Shown: one piece after another, positions 6,137-11,893 of the stretch
Layout of the letters: the number at the start of each line of letters is the position of its first letter
Numbering within the stretch: the stretch's first letter is position 1
Assembly (NCBI GenBank): GCA_017613485.1
Contig: JAGADS010000219.1
Coordinates: forward strand, 1-11,893
Direction of reading: 5' to 3'
From: Treponema sp.
GTDB taxonomy: Bacteria > Spirochaetota > Spirochaetia > Treponematales > Treponemataceae
Length of the DNA stretch: 11,893 nucleotides
Translations under genes and position numbers: made by a program
Notes under the pieces: model-generated
What the model was told of the DNA's origin: nothing
Seen by the model: the letters and a program-made list of their open reading frames with translations, nothing else
The model's database searches: none

Positions 6137-7510
6137 TCAAACTCCCTGTCCAAGACGTAAGCGTGCTGCCCTGGCATGTCCTGCAAGACCCTCTGCATCA
6201 CCAAGGAAACCTGCCGCCACTGCTGAATCCCTGACTCCCTTCTCGCCCTCTTTTACCCTGAGCGTTGTAACCGTTTTAAGGAACATCCTGACCGAAAGGC
6301 CGCCTGTGAATCTTGCACTTCCTGATGTCGGCAATGTGTGGTTCAATCCTGCCGCATAGTCTCCGAATACCTCTGCCGTACCGTGACCGACGAACAGGGA
6401 ACCGAAATCACGTGCCATGTTCTGGATCTTGTCTCTTTGCGCACCGGCTTCCATTGCAAGCTCAAGGTGTTCCGGGGCACGTCTGTTTGCTATCTCAACT
6501 GCATCCTCAAGGTCCTCTGTGATGATGATGAGGCCGTAAGTGTCTATGCTCTTTCTGGCTGTCTCTTTTGTAGGAAGGCTTTCAATCTGACGCTCTATTT
6601 CCTTTGAGACTTTTTCTGCCAGCTCCCTGTCGTCTGTTGCAAGAATCGGCTGGGCAACAATATCGTGCTCTGCCTGGGCAAGAAGGTCTGCCGCCACCCA
6701 GACAGGATCTGCACTTGAGTCTGCAATGATGAAAACCTCTGTGGGACCTGCAATCATGTCTATGCCGACTGTTCCGTATACAAGTTTCTTTGCCTCTGCC
6801 ACATATTTGTTTCCAGGGCCTGCAACAACGTCAACTTTAGGAATCGATTCAGTTCCAAATGCCATGGCCGCAATCGCCTGACTTCCACCGCATGCAAAAA
6901 CACGGTTTACGCCGCAAAGGTATGCCGCCGCCATGATGTTTTCATCCGCATAGGGAAGCCCACCCCTGAAAGCCGCACCGAATTTGCCAAGGCCTTCTTT
7001 TTCTGCACGTGCCCTGTCATCCGGGTGTACTCTTGGAGGAGTGCAAAGGATTATCTCGTCTACACCAGCCGCTACAGCCGGGGTTATTGTCATCACTACA
7101 GAGCTTACAAGCGGAAAACGTCCTGCGGGAACATATATGCCTGCTTTTTCAACTGGAATGTTCTTTTGTCCTGTAAAGAGTCCGGGCCTGAGCTCTGTCT
7201 CAAAATCGTTGAATGATTCCCTCTGCTTTTTTGCAAAATCCAATGCCAGATCTCGGGAAAGACACAGTGAATTGTAAAGATCCGGGTTTTCCCTCTGCAT
7301 TTTCTCCGAAGCTGCCTTTAGTGTATCAACTGGAATTTCAAAAACTGAAGGATCTGAGACATCAAACTGAGAGGCATAGTGGTGTAAGGCCTGATCCCTG
7401 CGTGCTTTGACGTCTGCAAGAACCTGACGTACGGTATCGATGGTCGTACCGAAATCCCTTCCCTGGAAGAAAGCATCCTCCACCTGATCTGCGTTTTGAA
7501 TACGTATCAT
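6137..7510 (-). CDS. hisD: Histidinol dehydrogenase, 457 aa
   Basis: HisD performs the last two steps of histidine synthesis, oxidising L-histidinol to histidine with two NAD+. Zinc ligands are recognisable as Gln279 and His282 (AQAEHD), Asp384 (GDYAAG) and His445. Glu347-His348 (APEHL) are the catalytic pair. Glu380 and Glu440 align by spacing with the E. coli substrate-binding Glu356 and Glu414, which favours a true HisD over a paralogue. GPGNKYVAEAKK (231-242) and GIDMIAGPTEV (249-259) are family signatures. Residues about 162-186 look like an insertion of roughly 20 residues relative to E. coli HisD. ATG 7510 is chosen over 7534 because AGAGGTG lies 5 nt upstream of it and the extra residues are not family-like. 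No other his gene is in the window; it heads the def-fmt-PASTA operon. Confidence 0.93.
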   Translation of the reverse strand: MIRIQNADQVEDAFFQGRDFGTTIDTVRQVLADVKARRDQALHHYASQFDVSDPSVFEIPVDTLKAASEKMQRENPDLYNSLCLSRDLALDFAKKQRESFNDFETELRPGLFTGQKNIPVEKAGIYVPAGRFPLVSSVVMTITPAVAAGVDEIILCTPPRVHPDDRARAEKEGLGKFGAAFRGGLPYADENIMAAAYLCGVNRVFACGGSQAIAAMAFGTESIPKVDVVAGPGNKYVAEAKKLVYGTVGIDMIAGPTEVFIIADSSADPVWVAADLLAQAEHDIVAQPILATDDRELAEKVSKEIERQIESLPTKETARKSIDTYGLIIITEDLEDAVEIANRRAPEHLELAMEAGAQRDKIQNMARDFGSLFVGHGTAEVFGDYAAGLNHTLPTSGSARFTGGLSVRMFLKTVTTLRVKEGEKGVRDSAVAAGFLGDAEGLAGHARAARLRLGQGV

Positions 7511-7515
7511 TTTTA

Positions 7516-7522
7516 CACCTCT
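7516..7522 (-). promoter_or_regulatory. Ribosome binding site deciding the hisD start
   Basis: On the minus strand AGAGGTG ends 5 nt before ATG 7510-7508. This places it inside the longer reading that begins at 7534 and argues for the shorter 457-residue protein. Confidence 0.7.
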
Positions 7523-7557
7523 CTTCTGCCACATTATCTTTTGACAGAATACCGCGG

Positions 7558-7586
7558 ATTATACCATAAATGCAAACTTTCTTCAA
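7558..7586 (-). promoter_or_regulatory. Promoter of the hisD-def-fmt-PASTA operon
   Basis: On the minus strand TTGAAG (7586-7581) and a perfect TATAAT (7563-7558) are separated by exactly 17 bp, a near-consensus sigma70-type promoter. Transcription would begin near 7551, leaving a leader of about 40 nt before hisD. It is divergent from the chemoreceptor promoter, with about 48 bp between the two -35 boxes. Confidence 0.8.
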
Positions 7587-7634
7587 TAAATGAGCTGATT
7601 TTGAGTTTTCCATGAATTCCTGTTGATTTTATAT

Positions 7635-7663
7635 TTGTTTTTTCTCAAAAAATGATGTATAAT
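7635..7663 (+). promoter_or_regulatory. Extended -10 promoter of the chemoreceptor gene
   Basis: TTGTTT (7635-7640) and TATAAT (7658-7663) are 17 bp apart, and a TG precedes the -10 directly. The start of transcription falls near 7670, so the upstream ATG at 7652 cannot be used; translation must begin at 7688. It is a sigma70-like site, not the flagellar sigma28 type (TAAA/GCCGATAA) common for chemotaxis genes. Confidence 0.75.
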
Positions 7664-7671
7664 TGGAATCT

Positions 7672-7677
7672 AGAGGT
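7672..7677 (+). promoter_or_regulatory. Ribosome binding site of the chemoreceptor gene
   Basis: AGAGGT lies 10 nt before ATG 7688. An out-of-frame ATG at 7681 sits only 3 nt from the site and would give a 7-codon peptide ending at TAA 7702-7704, overlapping the true start; it is too close to be favoured. Confidence 0.6.
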
Positions 7678-7687
7678 AAAATGCTAT

Positions 7688-9754
7688 ATGAAGGCTTCAA
7701 ATAAATTGAGGATTGTATTCCTCGTCATATTTTCACTGCTGGGTCTGGCGGCGGTTTTTTACTGTACGGTCCTGCTGTTCAGGAAAAACACAAGGGAAAA
7801 TCTTGCACAGATAAAATACACCAAGATACTTGAGATGGAAAGCGGTCTTGTTCCGGAGAAAAAACTTGCAATGCAGCTGGGACAGTCACCGCTTGTCATT
7901 GATTACATGGAGAACCCCTCGGACCCGATTATCATGGGATCTGCCATACGTGAATTCAAGACATATCAGGATTCTTTCAGCTCACACAGGACTTTCTGGA
8001 TCTCTGACAAGGATTTGAAGTATTACTCCAACATGAATTTCGTCTATCTTCTTGATAAATCAGATCCTGGCAACGCATGGTATCAGGCAACCATCGATGC
8101 AAACCTTCCGTTTCAGTTTTATGTTGACTACGACATAGGCCTTAAAAAGACTTTCATGTGGATAAACATACTTGTCTACAATAGTGACAAAAAGGTAGTG
8201 GGCATTACGGGAACCGGTGTTGAACTGAATGACTTTGTTGACTCCATGTACAAGACGCTTGATAAGGGTGTTACAATGTACATGTACAACTCAAACGGCG
8301 AGATATCCGCATCCCTTAACCTTAATGATCTCGAGGAAAAGAAACCTGTCACTGCCGCAATGCCTGACCTTAAGGAAGCCAAAAGCATTTTCCCGACCAA
8401 GGACACTTATCTTTCGAGTGTGAGCGGTGAGTATCTGATTGCTCCTGTTGAATCCCTCGGATGGGAGATGGTGCTTTTTGTTCCGTTTACAGCCGGAGCG
8501 TTTTTCCAGAATGCTGTTGTTCCGTTTTCTGTCTTCATACTTTTGATTGCGGTTCTTCTTGTGGCATATTCTGTCCTGTCTCTGTTCAAGCCGCTTGAAG
8601 AAGTGAAGAGCACGGTAAAAAATGTCGTCTCTGGAGAAGCTGACCTTACACGCCGCCTGAGTACGGACATAAACACACCGTTCAAGTCAATACACCATAT
8701 TGTTGACTATCTAAACGCATTCATGCAGAGGCTTCAGGACATGCTTGGGACAATCAAGAAATCCAGTGCCAATCTGGACCTTGTTTCATCAAACATGAAG
8801 GAAAGTGTTTCTTCTGTCTCTGATTCAATGACCAGTATACGCCTTAGCATCGAGAATGTTCAGACACAGATTCAGAATCAGACTGCGGGATTTGATGAGG
8901 CCGCATCAGCTGTAAAGGGTGTTGCATCCAGCATTTCAACTGTAAACGACATGATCGACTCCCAGACAAAGAGCATTCAGGAATCAGCGTCAAGCGTAGA
9001 GCTCCTTATAAACAGCATTGAGCAGATAAGTGAGTCAATGGAATCAATGGCTTCTGCATTCGGACTTCTGGACAGCGAGGCACAGAACGGAATATCCAAG
9101 CAGCTCAAGGTGAACGAGCGTATTCTTCAGATTGAAAATCAGTCAAAGATGCTGCAGGAAGCAAACATGGCAATTGCATCGATTGCAGGTCAGACAAACC
9201 TTCTTGCAATGAACGCGGCTATCGAGGCAGCACACGCAGGTGAGGCAGGAAAAGGTTTCGCAGTTGTTGCAGATGAAATCCGTAAGCTTTCTGAGACTTC
9301 ATCAAGACAGTCAAAGACAATCGGAAATCAGCTCAAGAACATCAAGGACAGCATCGGTGAGATTGTATCGGCTTCCCAGGAATCAAGCAGTGCATTCTCT
9401 GGTGTGTCAAACAGAATCAGGGAGACGGATGCACTTGTTCAGTCAATCAGGAGCTCACTTGAGGCACAGAACGAGAATTCAAGGACGGTCATTGCATCCC
9501 TTTCCGGCATGGACAAGAATACAGAGAACGTCCGCTCAGCTTCAATGCAGATGGAGTCGGGCAGCAGCAGGGTTCTTGAGGAAATGGGTAAACTCCAGTC
9601 CTCACTTGACGCAGTAAGGCAGAGCATGAATGCCATGTCAGAAAGTGCCCAGAGCGTCGTAAAGAGCGGAATGAGGCTTGACGGAAGCGTAGAGGAGCTT
9701 GACAAGAACGTCACTCAGCTCGGTTCCGATGTCAAGCGCTTCAAGACAGAGTAA
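7688..9754 (+). CDS. Methyl-accepting chemotaxis protein with a periplasmic Cache-type sensor, 688 aa
   Basis: It is a transmembrane chemoreceptor that would control the CheA kinase through CheW. The layout is: TM1 about 9-31; periplasmic sensor about 35-275; TM2 about 278-299; a degenerate HAMP-like linker about 300-355 (FKPLEEV, then GEADLTRRL); then a long cytoplasmic coiled coil. The conserved hairpin tip lies around 495-530 ([20 protein letters not shown], then KGFAVVADE; Met508). The sensor has the W-Y...YVDYD...GITGTGVEL pattern of a double Cache fold. In DPGNAWYQ the arginine that usually precedes WY in amino-acid-binding dCache sensors is absent, so a different ligand is likely (inference). 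There is no C-terminal pentapeptide for CheR docking. Start at M7688 because the promoter -10 lies inside the longer frame. The stop abuts the 91-bp repeat array. Confidence 0.93.
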   Translation: MKASNKLRIVFLVIFSLLGLAAVFYCTVLLFRKNTRENLAQIKYTKILEMESGLVPEKKLAMQLGQSPLVIDYMENPSDPIIMGSAIREFKTYQDSFSSHRTFWISDKDLKYYSNMNFVYLLDKSDPGNAWYQATIDANLPFQFYVDYDIGLKKTFMWINILVYNSDKKVVGITGTGVELNDFVDSMYKTLDKGVTMYMYNSNGEISASLNLNDLEEKKPVTAAMPDLKEAKSIFPTKDTYLSSVSGEYLIAPVESLGWEMVLFVPFTAGAFFQNAVVPFSVFILLIAVLLVAYSVLSLFKPLEEVKSTVKNVVSGEADLTRRLSTDINTPFKSIHHIVDYLNAFMQRLQDMLGTIKKSSANLDLVSSNMKESVSSVSDSMTSIRLSIENVQTQIQNQTAGFDEAASAVKGVASSISTVNDMIDSQTKSIQESASSVELLINSIEQISESMESMASAFGLLDSEAQNGISKQLKVNERILQIENQSKMLQEANMAIASIAGQTNLLAMNAAIEAAHAGEAGKGFAVVADEIRKLSETSSRQSKTIGNQLKNIKDSIGEIVSASQESSSAFSGVSNRIRETDALVQSIRSSLEAQNENSRTVIASLSGMDKNTENVRSASMQMESGSSRVLEEMGKLQSSLDAVRQSMNAMSESAQSVVKSGMRLDGSVEELDKNVTQLGSDVKRFKTE

Positions 9755-10132
9755 AATCCGGGGTGACGATGCCCGTCATGCTGAACTTGATTCAGCATCT
9801 TGCGGTGAAATGTCTGGATTCCGGATCAAGTCCGGGATGACGATGAATCCGGGGTGACGATGCATGTCATGCTGAACTTGATTCAGCATCTTGAAGTGAA
9901 ATGTCTGGATCCCGGATCAAGTCCGGGATGACGATGAATCCGGGGTGACGATGCCTGTCATGCTGAACTTGATTCAGCATCTTGCGGTGAAATGTTTGGA
10001 TCCCGGATCAAGTCCGGGATGACGATGAATCCGGGGTGACGATGCCTGTCATGCTGAACTTGATTCAGCATCTTGCGGTGAAATGTCTGGATCCCGGATC
10101 AAGTCCGGGATGACGATGAATCCGGGATGACC
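9755..10132. repeat. Four tandem 91-bp units plus a partial fifth, each with two hairpins
   Basis: Units are 9755-9845, 9846-9936, 9937-10027 and 10028-10118, with a 14-base fifth start at 10119-10132. Units three and four differ at one base; the others differ at a few. Within a unit, ATGCTGAA (offset 24-31) pairs with TTCAGCAT (37-44) around CTTGA, and ATCCCGGA (64-71) pairs with TCCGGGAT (77-84) around TCAAG. In the first unit the C at offset 66 is T, giving a tolerated G-U pair. Hairpin two, read on the minus strand, has the same flanks (GTCAT ... ATC) and loop (CTTGA) as hairpin one. Bases 1-17 of each unit resemble an orphan right arm of hairpin two. The array fills the gap between two convergent genes, starting directly after the chemoreceptor stop. 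I see no coding capacity in these 389 nt. Confidence 0.95.
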
Positions 10133-10143
10133 TTGTGGTCCAC

Positions 10144-11893
10144 CTATTTTCTCTTGAACACTGGTATGCTTTCGAGGGGGGCATCCACACTTACTGTCTT
10201 ACCTCCCTCATATATTTTACCGTCGTTGATGTCCTCCCATTTTCCAGCAGGAAGATACACTTGCCGCTGGAATGTCTTTGGCCAAAGGACAGGGGCAACA
10301 AGATATTCAGATCCGAACATGTACTGGTCGCGTAAATCCCAGCATTTCTCATCTTCCGGGAATTCATAGAACATCGTGCGCATTGCGGGGCTTCCGTTCT
10401 CGCTTGCCTCTTTCATGACTCTTGTGACATAGGGCTTGATTTTCTCTCGCAGCTTGATCTGTTCCTCCATGATTTTCTGGGGACCTTCCCCATAAGACCA
10501 TATCTCATTTTCACGGCCTGTAAAAAGATGACCTCCACCGTATCCTCTTTCCGGGTCCTTGTCGAGTAAAGGAATGTCATGCGGATCCCTGTCTCCATGC
10601 AGGCGAAGTATCGGCGTGAACACAGCCCATTCAAACCAGCGTATCAAAAGCTCCTTGAATTCATCCGTGCGTACGTCACCGTACATGAAACCTCCGATGT
10701 CAGTTGTCCACCATGGAATGCCTGCGATACCCATGTTCAAGCCCTCACAGACAGAAGTCCTGAAACATTCCCATGTAGACTGTACGTCACCGTTCCATAT
10801 TACCTGATTGTATTTCTGGCTTCCAACCCATGCACATCGCTCAAGGTTTACGAAGTTCTTTCTTCCCATAGACTTCATGCCATCATAGAAACAGCGGCTG
10901 TACATCTGCGGATAAATGTTTGCGACCTGCAGGCCGTTTCCAACCTGATACCGGTAGTTTCCGAAATCATAGACATTCAAATCAGGCTCAGAGTTATCCA
11001 GCCAGAACATGTCGATTCCGTAGTCAGCATAATTTTTCTTGCAGATATTCCACAGGTATTCGCGTGCCTCTGGATTTGTAGCATCAATAGCAAGACAGTC
11101 TCCCTGCCAGTCAAAGCTCTGGTTGCTTCCGCGGTCAGAACGAATCAGATAACCCTTCTCCTGCATTTCTGTAAAGTGAGTTGATTTCTTATCAACATTC
11201 GGCCACACAGAAACCATGACCTTAGTTCCCATTGCATGAAGCTCGTCGCACATTGCCTTTGGATCCGGCCAGTATTCCTTGTCAAAAAACCAGTCTCCCT
11301 GACGAGGCCAATGGAAAAAGTCTATTACGATAACATCAAGATGAATACCCATCTCCTTGTAGCGTCTTGCAACTGTAAGAATTTCTTCCTGTGTCCTGTA
11401 ACGAAGCTTACATTGCCAGAAACCAAGATAGTCTTCCGTTAAGGCAGGGGCACGTCCAACAGCGGCGGTGTATTTTTCTATAATTTCAGCTGGGGTATTT
11501 CCGGCAGTAATCCAGTAGTCCATTTCTTTTGTGCTATCTGCATGCCATTCTGTAATATTTTTGCCAAATGTTACACGACCGACGGCAGGATTATTCCACA
11601 GAAAACCATATCCAAGATTAGACAGGGCAAATGGAATGGAAACCTGACTGTTCCGCTGTGCAAGCTCAAGTGTGCAGCCTTTCATGTCAAGGTATGGAGT
11701 AGGGTACTGTCCCATGCCAAAAAGTTTTTCTTCATCATTCGGGTTAAAGCGTACTGTGAGAGAATAGTCTCCGCCAATGATTCCCTGAAACTGACGGCTT
11801 ATGATTTTTGTACAGCAGCTTTCTTTTGTTGCGGTTGGATCATATTGACGGTAATATTCCTGTAAAATCAATTTTCCGTTTTTATAAAAAAAA
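10144..11893 (-). CDS. Glycoside hydrolase family 31 alpha-glycosidase, 5' end beyond the window
   Basis: GH31 enzymes are retaining alpha-glucosidases, alpha-xylosidases and relatives acting on plant or storage polysaccharide fragments. The N-terminal beta domain runs up to about TEDYLGFWQCKLRY. The TIM barrel follows, with VIVIDFFHWPRQGDWFFD and KVMVSVWPNV. The nucleophile Asp is in FWLDNSEPD (codon 10998-10996) and the acid/base Asp in IWNGDVQSTWE (codon 10788-10786). Then come IPWWTTDIGGF and LRLHGDRDP, and a C-terminal beta domain (YLVAPV...YLPAGKWEDI). The frame stays open to the edge: upstream of a TTG at 11871 the codons read FYKNGK, a normal GH31 N-terminal strand, so the TTG is not the start and roughly 70-100 residues are missing. 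No signal peptide can be judged. Glucosidase versus xylosidase cannot be decided. It converges with the chemoreceptor gene. Confidence 0.92.
   Translation of the reverse strand, partial: FFYKNGKLILQEYYRQYDPTATKESCCTKIISRQFQGIIGGDYSLTVRFNPNDEEKLFGMGQYPTPYLDMKGCTLELAQRNSQVSIPFALSNLGYGFLWNNPAVGRVTFGKNITEWHADSTKEMDYWITAGNTPAEIIEKYTAAVGRAPALTEDYLGFWQCKLRYRTQEEILTVARRYKEMGIHLDVIVIDFFHWPRQGDWFFDKEYWPDPKAMCDELHAMGTKVMVSVWPNVDKKSTHFTEMQEKGYLIRSDRGSNQSFDWQGDCLAIDATNPEAREYLWNICKKNYADYGIDMFWLDNSEPDLNVYDFGNYRYQVGNGLQVANIYPQMYSRCFYDGMKSMGRKNFVNLERCAWVGSQKYNQVIWNGDVQSTWECFRTSVCEGLNMGIAGIPWWTTDIGGFMYGDVRTDEFKELLIRWFEWAVFTPILRLHGDRDPHDIPLLDKDPERGYGGGHLFTGRENEIWSYGEGPQKIMEEQIKLREKIKPYVTRVMKEASENGSPAMRTMFYEFPEDEKCWDLRDQYMFGSEYLVAPVLWPKTFQRQVYLPAGKWEDINDGKIYEGGKTVSVDAPLESIPVFKRK

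Noticed and set aside
6133..6204. Longer def start adding 24 residues
   Set aside because: It would overlap hisD by 68 nt; MKIYKLGEEVL is the normal deformylase start and has its own AGGGAG site.
6984..7277. Plus-strand 97-aa ORF inside hisD
   Set aside because: It is antisense to conserved HisD sequence and has no supporting signals.
7652..7687. Upstream start adding 12 residues to the chemoreceptor
   Set aside because: The TATAAT of its promoter lies inside this stretch, and a ribosome binding site precedes the ATG at 7688.
9755..10132. 91-bp tandem repeats as a CRISPR array or as coding repeats
   Set aside because: The whole 91-bp unit is repeated with no unique spacers, and no frame across it gives a supported ORF with a ribosome binding site.
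10579..11184. Plus-strand 201-aa ORF
   Set aside because: It is antisense to a well-conserved GH31 catalytic domain, with no ribosome binding site and no recognisable family pattern.
11869..11871. TTG as the GH31 start codon
   Set aside because: The frame continues to the window edge, with GH31-like residues (FYKNGK) upstream, so the gene is simply cut by the window.

Overview
The window looks like a chromosomal segment from a spirochete, most likely a host-associated or rumen-type Treponema. This rests on the gene set: a fused aroDE shikimate gene, a PASTA protein without a kinase beside fmt and def, a Cache-type chemoreceptor with the signalling-tip variant I associate with treponemes, and a GH31 glycosidase. 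It also rests on GC-richer palindromic repeats between convergent genes. The genus is inferred from familiarity with these families; no database comparison was made.

Layout. Positions 1-104 hold the possible tail of an upstream gene. Positions 235-873 encode an AT-rich, secreted protein of unknown function. Then comes a plus-strand pair: aroDE (988-2484, 3-dehydroquinate dehydratase/shikimate dehydrogenase fusion) and rpiA (2556-3272, ribose-5-phosphate isomerase A). A palindrome-rich convergent spacer (about 3288-3428) separates rpiA from a minus-strand operon that reads hisD (7510-6137), def (6132-5551), fmt (5548-4535) and a PASTA-domain membrane protein (4506-3427). Gaps in this operon are 4, 2 and 28 nt. 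It starts from a clear sigma70-type promoter at 7558-7586. Divergent to it, with its own extended -10 promoter at 7635-7663, is a methyl-accepting chemotaxis protein (7688-9754). The chemoreceptor gene is followed, flush with its stop codon, by four tandem 91-bp repeat units (9755-10118) plus a partial fifth. A convergent GH31 alpha-glycosidase gene (10144 to the window edge, missing its 5' end) closes the window.

How the genes relate. aroDE and rpiA are housekeeping carbon and aromatic amino-acid metabolism. def and fmt are the classic pair that removes and adds the N-formyl group of initiator methionine. hisD sits alone, without other his genes, at the head of their operon. The chemoreceptor and the GH31 enzyme fit a motile, carbohydrate-foraging lifestyle, but nothing shows that they work together.

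The observation most worth following is in the 91-bp array. Each unit carries two 25-nt hairpins in opposite orientation. They share the same flanks and the same five-base loop but differ at three of six inner stem pairs, and every difference is compensated on the other arm. I see no complete new defence or mobile system in this window; most of it is ordinary core gene content.
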